From IMG/VR virus record IMGVR_UViG_3300030106_005496, positions 1 through 59,159 of that record: 59,159 bases of DNA, one strand, 5' to 3'. The translations under genes were made by a program, and so were the position numbers. The notes beneath the pieces were generated by a model. It made no database searches, was not told where the DNA came from, and worked only from the letters and a program-made list of their open reading frames with translations. The stretch is from a virus. This document shows, one piece after another, positions 9,632 through 18,145 of the stretch. Position 1 is the first letter of the stretch. Each line of letters begins with the position of its first letter.

Positions 9632-10419
9632 TAAGCTTCAATCTCTATTAATCGTTTTGATATAGGTGGGAATTTTTTATCAACTTTGACTAACTGTTCC
9701 ACGATAGCCTCAAGAGTTTCTCTCATGTTCTTTTGGGAGAGGTTGCGAATAATGTTTTTCACACGCAAAACAGCAAAGCCTCTATTTATTAATAAACCAG
9801 CTTTCTGAGCATCTGACCTAATATGCCTTTGAAGACTCTCTTCTCCCCAAATAGGAAGAAAGTGAGCTGGGCCATCAATTTCGATGGCGATATTCATTGT
9901 TGGTAGAAACAGATCTACCTCTAATTTGTCATTAGCTATTAACCCACGTTTATGAAAGATAACTTCATAACCAAGTTTTGTCAACCCTTCGTAGATAAAC
10001 TTTTCGATTTTTGAGCCTTCTTTTGATGCCTTTCTGACTGCTTCTGCCGCTAGCTTTCTTAAGTTTGCCTTTTCTTCTTCAGACATCTCAGCCCATTGCT
10101 TTTTAGAAAGCTCAGACCTTCGCTTCCTTTCTTCTTCTTCCATGCTGTCCCAGTAGCTTGCCATTCCATTGCTGATGGCTACTTTTTCAGCTTCGGTTCT
10201 TTTCTTTCCTCTAGTCGGATGTTCATGACGACCGCTTTCAATGGCTACTGTCTGTGCGGAACTTTTGTCTCGAAGAGGAACTCCCAGAGTATTCAAAGCT
10301 CTCCTAACCTTGTTTGGATAAGTTTTCAGCTCTTGAGCAATTTCGTATGTACTCTTTTTTTCGTTTACATATTGCTCAATAATATACTCTTTATATTTGT
10401 TGATAAATGCACTACTCAT
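9631..10419 (-). CDS. HTH plus Vsr/DUF559-type endonuclease, homing-endonuclease-like
   Basis: 262 residues. Residues 1-50 form a helix-turn-helix (STYEIAQELKTYPNKVRRAL). Residues 60-125 are a charged, repeated segment (RGKKRTEAEKVAIS, then RSELSKKQWAEMSEEEK) like the NUMOD3 DNA-binding repeats of homing enzymes. Residues 135-245 carry a PD-(D/E)XK/Vsr-like core: KLEVDLFLP, then IAIEIDGPAHF, then FAVLRVKN. The acidic pair in VDLF and IEID fits the metal site. This arrangement is typical of free-standing phage homing endonucleases. No intron or split gene is next to it, so it may target another phage's allele here. Confidence 0.7.
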   Translation of the reverse strand: MSSAFINKYKEYIIEQYVNEKKSTYEIAQELKTYPNKVRRALNTLGVPLRDKSSAQTVAIESGRHEHPTRGKKRTEAEKVAISNGMASYWDSMEEEERKRRSELSKKQWAEMSEEEKANLRKLAAEAVRKASKEGSKIEKFIYEGLTKLGYEVIFHKRGLIANDKLEVDLFLPTMNIAIEIDGPAHFLPIWGEESLQRHIRSDAQKAGLLINRGFAVLRVKNIIRNLSQKNMRETLEAIVEQLVKVDKKFPPISKRLIEIEA

Positions 10420-10885
10420 TTGTAATCCTCGCTAATTCTTCCATATTAAAATCTTCTACTACGTGTTTAACTTTTCTGTTGCAGTAGTTTTCTATGGCTG
10501 CTGCATGTTCTTTACTTCTGGCTATTAAGGTCGTTTCTGGGTCTGTATATGCTTGCACAATATATTCAAAGTCTTTACCATGCGGTCTAGTCCATTCTAA
10601 ATCCCAAACATAAAAAAACTTTTTTTGTGGAGCAAAACACTTCCTCATTGATATTGAGGTAGAAACATTAGTAGCTATTAAAGAACCATTAAAGTTCCAA
10701 ATTTCGTTTATAGACATTATTGAAAAGTTTGGATTCAAAACACTAGATGTTGAGTTTTCAAAAAAGACAACTATATCATCTGAGTTATTTTCCAAAAATT
10801 CGTTGGCGTTTTTTATAAGGTTAAAAGATAGCTGGCTATTGCTAGTATCGTCAACCATAAAACCAATCTTTTTATTTTTTTGCAT
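10412..10885 (-). CDS. Glycosyltransferase-like protein (GT-B N-terminal-type domain)
   Basis: 157 residues, overlapping both neighbours by a few bases. It begins with a beta-strand and a D-D-T-S-N-S segment. FFYVWDLEW and the later TTLIARSKEH are typical of the N-terminal half of phage GT-B fold proteins. The usual C-terminal donor-binding half is absent, so it is either a stand-alone acceptor domain, a partner of another transferase or a remnant. The next gene upstream is a GDP-fucose-synthase-like SDR. The family assignment is weak and rests on pattern and context. Confidence 0.45.
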   Translation of the reverse strand: MQKNKKIGFMVDDTSNSQLSFNLIKNANEFLENNSDDIVVFFENSTSSVLNPNFSIMSINEIWNFNGSLIATNVSTSISMRKCFAPQKKFFYVWDLEWTRPHGKDFEYIVQAYTDPETTLIARSKEHAAAIENYCNRKVKHVVEDFNMEELARITNE

Positions 10886-11825
10886 CAGCTTTTTCTTTAT
10901 TTACTACATACCAATCAACAGTCTTTTTTATTCCCTCTTCTACTGGAATAGGATTGATATCAATGATTTCTTTCATTCTTGATGTATCTAGAAGCTTTTT
11001 CATTTGTCCGTCTGGCTTTTCTGTATTCCAGAACACTTCGCCTTCATATTTGACAGAAGATCTAATATACTCAACAAGTTGTTTTATGCTGATATCTTTT
11101 CCTGTTCCAATATTTAAAGGCTTCGTATTGTCATCGTAAACTATTAATGCTTGTATGATTGCCTCTGCTGCATCATCGACATACATAAACTCTCTCATTG
11201 GAGCGCCCGTTCCCCAACACTCTACTGTGTCATCTTCTTCAATTACAGCTTCTGCAAACTTTCTTATCAAAGCTCCAACTACTTTTGTTCTCACTAAATT
11301 AAAAGTGTCATGTGGACCATATAGATTTGTTACACAAACAGTGACTGCATCTAATTCGTATTGATCATTATAAGCTTCTGCTGCTGTCTGTAAGGTTCTT
11401 TTTGCTATACCATGCGCTCTAATTGTTTTATTTGGTTGCCCATCCCAAAAGGTGTCTTCACTCAAGACTTCCATTCCTGTATCAGGATAAGCACAAGAGG
11501 TCATAATTGAAACAATCTTTTTTACGTTTAAATATTCACAGGCGTGATGTATATTAAGACCCATGACTGTATTTGAGTATAAAATGTCCGCTGGGTACAT
11601 CCTATTAAACTCTATGCCTCCATTGTATCCAGCAGCGTGTATACAATAGTCTGGCTTAACAGCCGTCATAAAGAGTATGATTGCTTGCAAGTCATGCATG
11701 TTGACTTGGCTGTGTCTTAAGATTACTGGCTCTGCGCCTTTCTCTCTTAGCTTTTTGCAAATTGCAGTACCTAAAAATCCTTCGCCGCCAGTGACTAGAA
11801 CTTTTTTGCCTTCTAAATCTATCAT
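10872..11825 (-). CDS. GDP-L-fucose-synthase-like extended SDR with Tyr-to-His change at the active site
   Basis: 317 residues. The NAD(P) site VLVTGGEGFLG is at residues 9-19. The family signature SCAYPD holds the catalytic Ser (S110), and VTNLYGP and the REFMYVDD segment are typical of GDP-fucose synthase/GMER. In that family the next signature reads Y-G-I-A-K; here it reads H-G-I-A-K (H138, K142), so the catalytic tyrosine is replaced by histidine (codon CAT instead of TAT, one base). The rest of the fold is well kept. The reaction in the family is conversion of GDP-4-keto-6-deoxymannose to GDP-fucose; whether this copy is active is uncertain. It overlaps the next SDR gene by four bases. 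Confidence 0.8.
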   Translation of the reverse strand: MIDLEGKKVLVTGGEGFLGTAICKKLREKGAEPVILRHSQVNMHDLQAIILFMTAVKPDYCIHAAGYNGGIEFNRMYPADILYSNTVMGLNIHHACEYLNVKKIVSIMTSCAYPDTGMEVLSEDTFWDGQPNKTIRAHGIAKRTLQTAAEAYNDQYELDAVTVCVTNLYGPHDTFNLVRTKVVGALIRKFAEAVIEEDDTVECWGTGAPMREFMYVDDAAEAIIQALIVYDDNTKPLNIGTGKDISIKQLVEYIRSSVKYEGEVFWNTEKPDGQMKKLLDTSRMKEIIDINPIPVEEGIKKTVDWYVVNKEKADAKK

Positions 11826-12757
11826 GCGTATTGATGCCTTATTTGTAAAATAGGAGCGACTTTAATGAGTTCTTGGATTCCTGTTTGCATGTCTACATCG
11901 CAAACAAATCCTTCGTTTTCTAATTTGTTATAGCTAACTTCATAATCTCTTTGGTCTGCATCAGTTCCAATTTCTTCATAATGAACAAAGCAACCAGTAT
12001 GTTCTTTTACGTATTCTGCAAGCTCTCGTTTAGTCCAATTAAGGTGGTTAGCACCACAATTATAAACCTTGTGATTCCAATTCCCCATATTTTCTACACC
12101 CATAGTAAAAGCTTTTGCCATATCTCTGACATGAATAAAAGTTCTACGGAAGTCTGCTTGGAAAATAGTCAGTATATTATTTGTGGTAGCTTGATAAACA
12201 AAGTCGTTTACGAGCAAGTTCACCCGCATACATGGGCTAACACCAAACCCAGTTGCAAAGCGAAAAGATACGGTATTGTCTTGAGTGGCTACCATTTCTT
12301 CCGCGACTCTTTTATTAACTCCATACAAGGAAACAGCATTCAAAGGAGACTCTTCTGTACACAAGTCTTCTACTTTGCCATATACGCTTCCTGTAGAAGC
12401 ATAAACAAAAGGCATCTTTGGATTATAAGACTCTCTTGCAAAAAGCATATTTCTAGTACCTTCTACGTTGACCGCCGTAGCCAGCGCAGGTTGGGATTTG
12501 CAAGCCGGAAAGCCAACAATAGCAGCAAGATGAATAATAGCGTCACATCCACGAACAGCCTCCTTCATTTGTTCTAATACGGTAACATCTCCATACTCGA
12601 ATTCAAAATTTGGATTTGTTGCCAGTGGAATAATTGCGTCGCACTGTCCTTTGTGAAAATTGTCTATGCATTTGACTTGATAACCTTTATCTAAAAGATG
12701 CCTACAAAGAACATTCCCCACATAACCACCACCACCAGTGACAAGTATTTTAGTCAT
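11822..12757 (-). CDS. NAD-dependent nucleotide-sugar epimerase/dehydratase (extended SDR)
   Basis: 311 residues. ILVTGGGGYVG at the N-terminus binds NAD. IIHLAAIVG, the STGSVYG segment (Ser/Thr) and LYGVNK supply the intact Ser-Tyr-Lys catalytic set, and RRTFIHVRDMAKA is the usual substrate-side signature. Family members interconvert or dehydrate UDP-, dTDP- or GDP-sugars; the exact sugar cannot be told. It is the first gene after a 68-base gap with a possible promoter and overlaps the downstream fucose-synthase-like gene (ATGA). The pair may act in sequence on one nucleotide sugar. Confidence 0.85.
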   Translation of the reverse strand: MTKILVTGGGGYVGNVLCRHLLDKGYQVKCIDNFHKGQCDAIIPLATNPNFEFEYGDVTVLEQMKEAVRGCDAIIHLAAIVGFPACKSQPALATAVNVEGTRNMLFARESYNPKMPFVYASTGSVYGKVEDLCTEESPLNAVSLYGVNKRVAEEMVATQDNTVSFRFATGFGVSPCMRVNLLVNDFVYQATTNNILTIFQADFRRTFIHVRDMAKAFTMGVENMGNWNHKVYNCGANHLNWTKRELAEYVKEHTGCFVHYEEIGTDADQRDYEVSYNKLENEGFVCDVDMQTGIQELIKVAPILQIRHQYA

Positions 12758-12791
12758 ATTTTGACTCCATATGTATTATCTTGACCATCCT

Positions 12792-12807
12792 GCTATTATT
12801 ATAACAA
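12792..12807 (-). promoter_or_regulatory. Possible promoter upstream of the SDR pair
   Basis: On the minus strand the gap between 12758 and 12825 holds TTATAATAATAG about 35 bases before the ATG at 12757. It resembles the GTGTATAATA elements found elsewhere (TATAATA core shared, first bases differ) and also a sigma-70 -10. A TAGACA lies 19 bases upstream, a long spacing for a -35. A promoter here is plausible but not certain. Confidence 0.4.
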
Positions 12808-12825
12808 GAAAAAAAATAATGCTGT

Positions 12826-13539
12826 CTACAATTTTAATCTTTTTGTGACAGTCTGTTCGCATTCGCTGAATATACCCTTGTCGTGTATTATTTTGGGTAT
12901 AACATAATAAGACTTGATTTTGTCGTGAAAAAACTTACTAAGCTGTGAGTCAATAGGATTTATCGCCTCTAATCTGGTTATTATATCCAGCATTTTTCTA
13001 GATAGTATTACACCGTGAAAGCCACCAATTCTATTTGCATTTCCTAAGCCAGATTCTTTGTTGTTGTTCCATCCATCTTCTATTTTTTGATTGAATTCAT
13101 CGCCTTCGTTTCCTATCCACCATCCTAAATAAAGAACGTCGTAGACTAGATGTTCTAATTGGTCTTTTAGTGAATCCATTACTTCATCGTATCTATCTGT
13201 AAAATAGGCATCATCTTCTAAAAACAAAACATGCTCATCGTCTCCTTGCAAAGCTTTCTTTGCCATTTCTTTATGAGACTGAAAAGCGTTGTAGTGATTT
13301 GTCACCTTTCTTCTTACTTCTTCTGGAGTATCATTATCACTTCCACCATATCCCCAAAAACTCCTAGCGTAGTTTGATATCTCGCCATCAAACCTATCGT
13401 ATTCATCAATACTTAGTATCTCACCTTCTCCAACAATAAAAGGATTGAACTTTATGCCTCTTGATTCGCATTGTTCTTCTAATTCTTTCCAGTGTTCTTT
13501 TCTTTTGTCTAAACAAAGACAGTAAGCATTTTTAATCAT
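12826..13539 (-). CDS. Glycosyltransferase family 25-like protein
   Basis: 237 residues. The N-terminal strand followed by CLDKRKEHW and the short spacing to LFLEDDAYF (about residues 105-113) match the GT25 (LPS beta-galactosyltransferase/LgtB-like) layout. Here the EDD motif provides the metal and sugar-nucleotide site, and VLYLGWW lies shortly after. Family members add hexoses to lipo-oligosaccharide or protein-linked glycans. TAATG overlap with the upstream transferase. No signal peptide is visible, so it acts in the cytoplasm of the infected cell. The acceptor is unknown. Confidence 0.7.
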   Translation of the reverse strand: MIKNAYCLCLDKRKEHWKELEEQCESRGIKFNPFIVGEGEILSIDEYDRFDGEISNYARSFWGYGGSDNDTPEEVRRKVTNHYNAFQSHKEMAKKALQGDDEHVLFLEDDAYFTDRYDEVMDSLKDQLEHLVYDVLYLGWWIGNEGDEFNQKIEDGWNNNKESGLGNANRIGGFHGVILSRKMLDIITRLEAINPIDSQLSKFFHDKIKSYYVIPKIIHDKGIFSECEQTVTKRLKL

Positions 13540-14561
13540 TAGATATTGCCTAGTATATATTCAGCTAAGGAGTTTGTAGAACCTTCTGTTTTTAACCATT
13601 CGTATAACTTGTTTCTCATGGTCTTCCATTCCTCAATATTAAATTCTTCCGATAAGCTTCCCGGAGATTCTTTAACAACAAACCCACAATGAGGAAGAGG
13701 TTTGTTTTTCCAAGTTTCACCTTTTTCTAAATTAGGAACGCCTCCATATTGATACTTTGCTTTACACAAACTGACTTTAGGCCATTTCCATAAAGTGTAT
13801 TCTGGACAGTATTCTATATCAACAAAAAATGGAATAGATCCATTAGCTAATATTTCATAATGCCTCAAGGTATCCCATCCGCCCTTTTTTGAAGTATAAG
13901 AAAAGAAAGACTGTTGATACATGTCGTAATACGAATCTTCAGCATCGTATTTGTAAGTAGACATATAGCTTGGGTCAATTGATTGGTTTACTGGAATAAG
14001 AGGAGCAAAAGGCAAAGTCCTATTGTCGTCGTTCAGCTCACGTATTTTTTCTAACGGAAAAGCAAAAGATATTGGCTTAACTTTGTGTCTCAACAACGAA
14101 TCTGCCATCTCTCTCTTATAGTATGTACATTTCTTAGCAATAGACTCGTTCACATATTCTCTGTCCCATCCATCGACTACAATGATCTGGTTTCTGCTGT
14201 ACCCTTTATTAATAAAATGTGTGACAAAATTATCTAACATCGTATCTTGTTGGGTAAACGTGTGATGAATAGGAATCACCACAGCATCATAATTTTCGTC
14301 TTCTTGGTTGGGTTCTACTCTTGTGTATTCGTCTTCATCTAAAAGACCATACATAGTGAACCCTTTTCCCCATATTCTTTTGAACTCTTCGGGTCTTGAT
14401 TCTTTTTCTTTTTTGTGATGCCACCACATTTTGTGGCTTGTATGCAAGTCTTTGCCTAAAGTTTTGACCAACCCATGAAATACCATGTCTGATTGGTAAT
14501 CTGATACAGAGCTTGCGTCATGCATCTGTACTGGCATTAAAGGGCAGAAAAAAATTTTCAT
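13539..14561 (-). CDS. Glycosyltransferase-like protein (exostosin-type C-terminal half)
   Basis: 340 residues. The C-terminal signature RHYEILANGSIPFFVDIEYC (about residues 233-252) is typical of exostosin/GT47-like and related phage glycosyltransferases, where the conserved Glu contacts the nucleotide-sugar donor. The N-terminal part (residues 1-180) is a Rossmann-like half with AVVIPIHH and IIVVDGW strands. The start overlaps the upstream SDR as ATGA and the end overlaps the GT25 gene. Specificity is unknown. A distant relative with the same C-terminal layout lies at 57300-58289. Confidence 0.55.
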   Translation of the reverse strand: MKIFFCPLMPVQMHDASSVSDYQSDMVFHGLVKTLGKDLHTSHKMWWHHKKEKESRPEEFKRIWGKGFTMYGLLDEDEYTRVEPNQEDENYDAVVIPIHHTFTQQDTMLDNFVTHFINKGYSRNQIIVVDGWDREYVNESIAKKCTYYKREMADSLLRHKVKPISFAFPLEKIRELNDDNRTLPFAPLIPVNQSIDPSYMSTYKYDAEDSYYDMYQQSFFSYTSKKGGWDTLRHYEILANGSIPFFVDIEYCPEYTLWKWPKVSLCKAKYQYGGVPNLEKGETWKNKPLPHCGFVVKESPGSLSEEFNIEEWKTMRNKLYEWLKTEGSTNSLAEYILGNI

Positions 14562-15499
14562 TCTTTTGAGTCTTCTACTGATTTTTTTATTGCTTGCTTG
14601 GATGTGTAGTCTGGAGACCAGCCTAAGCCTTTTAGCTTTTGGTTACTCGCTGATATTATTTTATTGTCGCCCTTCCAGTTAGCTCCATCTCCCAACCATT
14701 CTATTTCTTTATGAACATCTAAGCCGTCCATTACAGACTCTGCTACTTCTTGAATGTTTATAACATCATCCGGTACTACATTAAACTCTCCGCTGACTTT
14801 CTTTTTCAAGGCTAATAAAGATAAAGCTTTGACTAGATCATCAACATGCATATATGGTTTTGTAGAACCGGGAAAACTTCCTAAAGCTTCTAATGTGGGA
14901 TTGTTTAGAATTTTCCTAATAAAATCATAAACAACTCCGTGGGTAAGACCACGCCCAACAGTAGCACACATACGAGCCGAAACACCATTTATTTGTTCCG
15001 TGCTGGTGTGATATTTTAATACTCCTTCGGAGGCTCGCTTAGTCATTCCATAAATCGAAGTTGGTTCTGTACGATCCGTTTCGACGTATGGTCTAACATC
15101 GTCTTCTTGGAACATCCAGTCGCCATAGACAATAACTGATGAGGCAAGAACCACTCTAGCGCCTTTCGGCGCCCATTCACAGATTTTCTGCGTGCTTAAG
15201 ATATTGTCTTGAATAATATCGAATGGCTCAGTGCCGTCCATCTTTACCGTAGCTTTGCTCGCTAAGTGAAAGATGTATTCTGGCTCATGCGTTTTCATAA
15301 TATAACGCAGGCAGTAGAATTCAGGATCATTATAATCAGATGAACCCAGATCGCATCTGTAATTCATGTCAAGGTAAGGAGATTTAAACTCTCTCCTGCT
15401 AACATTAACTATCTTTCCAAAAACAGAACTGTTCTCTTTCAATGTCTTTATTAGGTGTTGTCCTACAAAGCCATTACCTCCAGTAACTAGAGTTGCCAT
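14558..15499 (-). CDS. NAD-dependent epimerase/dehydratase (extended SDR)
   Basis: 313 residues. The N-terminal nucleotide site ATLVTGGNGFVGQHL, YIFHLASKAT, LASSVIVYG (catalytic Ser) and SIYGMTK (Tyr, Lys) are all intact, so it should be an active nucleotide-sugar epimerase or dehydratase. KPYMHVDDLVKA is the usual second-domain signature. The ATG shares bases with the upstream stop (TAATG). It sits between two glycosyltransferase genes and probably supplies a donor sugar for the same glycan. The substrate sugar cannot be assigned from the sequence. Confidence 0.8.
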   Translation of the reverse strand: MATLVTGGNGFVGQHLIKTLKENSSVFGKIVNVSRREFKSPYLDMNYRCDLGSSDYNDPEFYCLRYIMKTHEPEYIFHLASKATVKMDGTEPFDIIQDNILSTQKICEWAPKGARVVLASSVIVYGDWMFQEDDVRPYVETDRTEPTSIYGMTKRASEGVLKYHTSTEQINGVSARMCATVGRGLTHGVVYDFIRKILNNPTLEALGSFPGSTKPYMHVDDLVKALSLLALKKKVSGEFNVVPDDVINIQEVAESVMDGLDVHKEIEWLGDGANWKGDNKIISASNQKLKGLGWSPDYTSKQAIKKSVEDSKE

Positions 15500-16548
15500 T
15501 ACTCATCTCCAAAAAGCGCTGACTTAGCTTGTTCGCATTTTTCAGCTTCATTGCTCAATCCTAGTTCTAGCAGTATCGTTTTTACTCTTTCAAAGTATGT
15601 ATGATTTTCTATGACACATTGATAACCAGACTGCATATAGGATAATCTTTCGTTCGGGTTATTAATATAATAGTCAATTAGTTGTTTGAATTCTTTTGGT
15701 GTTTTAGCAAAGACTATTTCATTGTTTGTAAATACTTCATTCGCCATTGATTCTACATAGTCCGATATACAAAACCCACCACTGGATAGTATTTTAAATG
15801 GACGCTCTATGATGTCATAACCAAAGTCTTGAGAGTGAGGCTCACTGACGTTCAGACAGACCTTAGCAGAAGCAAACAGCGATGGCATGTTGTCTGTAGC
15901 AATTATCCCATGACTTTGAGCTACAGGCCAATTAGAGCCAAATATCTTTATGTTGTAGTCACCAACAGGATGACATAAGCTGATGATGTATGGGTCAAGT
16001 CGCTCCGCTTTGTAAGGCCAGTAACCTCCGACAAATGCTATATCGCAATCCAACACGCTTAATCTTGGCTTTGGATGAAAGTCATACAGGTCTGCGGCAT
16101 GTATTAGTGAAACAGGTTTAATACCTAACTCGTCTTGCCAACTATTATGCGTTACGTCGATCCAGCTTTGTGTATAGTGATTATGAACAAAGTCCGGCTT
16201 TCCGGTCTCTTTCTTTAATCGCTCAAGCAATTTTTTTTCTTTTTCTTGAGCAACAAGAATTGGATATTTATCAAGGTCGATATTGTCTTGAAATTCACCC
16301 CAATCAGATGCACGCATTGCAACCTTTAAGTGAGGTCTTTCTTTAATACATTTTACTAAGCCTTCGGTGACATTATATGTTTGTCCCATGAAGACATCAG
16401 GCTCAAATTCATCAAACGCATCAAAAACACTCTTTGTGTTTATATCCCACAAAGAAACTTGATGCCCCATTGAGGATAATACTTTTCCCCATGCTTGTCT
16501 TATATAATAATGAGCATGAGGTCCGTCACTACTTATTAGAATCTTCAT
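15499..16548 (-). CDS. GT-B glycosyltransferase, CgeB-like
   Basis: 349 residues. A Rossmann start (MKILISSDGPHAHYY), a DIAFVGGYWPYKAERL segment beginning the second Rossmann domain (about residue 190) and FGYDIIERPFKILSSGGFCI (about residues 242-262) match the CgeB-like/Glyco_trans_1_2 pattern, in which the donor phosphate is held by the glycine-rich loop and the preceding Glu. The start overlaps a 49-codon gene by 20 bases. It acts in the cytoplasm (no signal peptide). The acceptor is not known. Confidence 0.75.
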   Translation of the reverse strand: MKILISSDGPHAHYYIRQAWGKVLSSMGHQVSLWDINTKSVFDAFDEFEPDVFMGQTYNVTEGLVKCIKERPHLKVAMRASDWGEFQDNIDLDKYPILVAQEKEKKLLERLKKETGKPDFVHNHYTQSWIDVTHNSWQDELGIKPVSLIHAADLYDFHPKPRLSVLDCDIAFVGGYWPYKAERLDPYIISLCHPVGDYNIKIFGSNWPVAQSHGIIATDNMPSLFASAKVCLNVSEPHSQDFGYDIIERPFKILSSGGFCISDYVESMANEVFTNNEIVFAKTPKEFKQLIDYYINNPNERLSYMQSGYQCVIENHTYFERVKTILLELGLSNEAEKCEQAKSALFGDE

Positions 16549-16678
16549 ATTCTTCTGCCGCTTCTTGAGCTTCTTCTAAGGTATAAAATGGTCCAAGCTT
16601 GACTTTGATTTTATTTTCTACGTATTTCCAAGCGTACCATTTGTAATTGTTTTTAACCCAACCCCAATAATTTCCCAT
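16529..16678 (-). CDS. Small aromatic-rich protein, 49 residues
   Basis: An intact frame from the ATG at 16678 to a TAG at 16529-16531, filling what would otherwise be the only gap in this part of the operon. Its ATG overlaps the upstream stop as TAATG, and its end overlaps the CgeB-like gene's start by 20 bases, exactly as the neighbouring genes do. The N-terminal half is rich in Trp and Tyr (NYWGWVKNNYKWYAWKYV), and the C-terminal half is a helix (LEEAQEAAEEYED). It could be a binding module or a cofactor of the adjacent transferases. No family was recognised. Confidence 0.65.
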   Translation of the reverse strand: MGNYWGWVKNNYKWYAWKYVENKIKVKLGPFYTLEEAQEAAEEYEDSNK

Positions 16679-17385
16679 TATAAGTCCTTTAGCGAATCTA
16701 TTTCTTTTATTAACATGCCCTTGGGTTCTTTTGCTTTTATTTGATGTCCATTATTAATCATAATATTGAGTAACTCAAATAAGTAAAGTTTGTTTTTTCT
16801 TTTATCTGAACATAACTTTTTGATAGCAAAGAACTCCTTGCCTTCTAGATATGCTATCTGAGACCATTTTTTTGATAACCCATAAGCAAAAGCTGTGACA
16901 TGGTCATCAACAACTGTGACTCCTATTTCTTCGTCTTTGAATCTGGACTTTGAATCTACAATTATGCAGGAGCCGTCTGAAGTTATGTGACGTATTGAGT
17001 AAACATTAAAAATCAAATCTCCATATATAACCAGAATATTTTCATATGACGATGCATTAATACCAAGCCTTATGCTTTCTACTATGTTGCTATCCTGATA
17101 ATTATAATTTTCTACAACCCTTATGTCGTGCGGCAAAGTTTTTACTATTTTTTCAGACTCAAAACCTGCTACAACTATTATGTCTGAAAAAGGATACTCT
17201 TTTTTTATATTCTTTATCGTCTTTTCTAGTATTGTTTCTTGTTGGTTAGCTTGCAGCAGGCACTTCGGACCATAAGATTTCATCCTATGACCCATACCTG
17301 CTACGGGAATGACTACCGATAGAGGATGTTCTGGCTTTAAGCCCGATCCACCCTTCTTGATTTTTGTGGTGAATCTATTGCCCAT
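16678..17385 (-). CDS. Sugar-phosphate or choline-type nucleotidyltransferase
   Basis: 235 residues. The N-terminus SVVIPVAGMGHRM ... YGPKCLL (about residues 24-45) is the NTP-binding loop of the MobA/GlmU-like nucleotidyltransferase superfamily, with the usual Lys after the loop. IYGDLIF (about residue 120) provides the metal-binding Asp. Members make NDP-sugars or CDP-linked alcohols from sugar or alcohol phosphates. The enzyme probably makes an activated donor for this glycan cluster. It overlaps the GT2 gene by 11 bases. Confidence 0.75.
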   Translation of the reverse strand: MGNRFTTKIKKGGSGLKPEHPLSVVIPVAGMGHRMKSYGPKCLLQANQQETILEKTIKNIKKEYPFSDIIVVAGFESEKIVKTLPHDIRVVENYNYQDSNIVESIRLGINASSYENILVIYGDLIFNVYSIRHITSDGSCIIVDSKSRFKDEEIGVTVVDDHVTAFAYGLSKKWSQIAYLEGKEFFAIKKLCSDKRKNKLYLFELLNIMINNGHQIKAKEPKGMLIKEIDSLKDL

Positions 17386-18145
17386 TTATTCTTGCTTGCA
17401 TTTTTTCCATTACTCTGGCCCAGTTTTTTTGCCAGACTTCTTGGTTCACAATAAAAGAAGAGTTATCGCCAGTTACTCTTACCTTAGTTAATGACTTAGG
17501 GACATGGGCTATGATGTATTTTTCACTAATTCTCATCCACAAATCGTAATCTTCACAAGTACGCATTTCTTCATCATAAAAACCTGTATCTTCTTCAACA
17601 GAGACTAGTGCATCTTTCAATATAAGAGAACCACTATGGACTATGCATTCTCTTACTAATCTTCTTCTGTTATAAGGTTCTTTGTACTCTCTTATGATTT
17701 TTCCAGTGGATGTGTGAACTACATCATAGTCTCCGTACACAACCCCAATAGATCCATCTCCCTTTTCAAATACTGAAACACAACTGCTTATCTTATCCTC
17801 GTACATTTCATCATCCGAGTCTAATATTGCATATATGTCTGTATTATCTAACGTATGATTTATTCCTATATTTCTTGCAGGACTAGGACCTCCATTTTTA
17901 CTTTTTATGGCAATCAGATCTGTATACCCGAATCTTCCAGTTCGCTTTTTCTTTAATAAATCTCCGTCTTTGTCATCAAAGTATGATTGAATTATTTCCC
18001 AAGAACCGTCAGTAGATCCATCATCTACAATACAAATATTCAAATATCCGGGATAGTCTTGATTTACAGCACTCTCGATGCATCTATCTAGATAATCTTC
18101 GTCGTTATAATTTGCAATTAATATTGTTACTTTAGGTAGGTTCAT
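17375..18145 (-). CDS. Family 2 glycosyltransferase (GT-A)
   Basis: 256 residues. Classical GT2: TILIANYNDEDYLDRCIES at the N-terminus, CIVDDGSTDGS (nucleotide-binding Asp), GPSPARNIGI, and the D-x-D-type AILDSDDEM (metal site) at about residue 105, then ACEDYD-like CEDYDLWMR (catalytic base region) near residue 205. All key positions are present, so it should be an active inverting transferase on NDP-sugar donors. ATGA overlap with the upstream gene. No membrane segments. Confidence 0.88.
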   Translation of the reverse strand: MNLPKVTILIANYNDEDYLDRCIESAVNQDYPGYLNICIVDDGSTDGSWEIIQSYFDDKDGDLLKKKRTGRFGYTDLIAIKSKNGGPSPARNIGINHTLDNTDIYAILDSDDEMYEDKISSCVSVFEKGDGSIGVVYGDYDVVHTSTGKIIREYKEPYNRRRLVRECIVHSGSLILKDALVSVEEDTGFYDEEMRTCEDYDLWMRISEKYIIAHVPKSLTKVRVTGDNSSFIVNQEVWQKNWARVMEKMQARINGQ

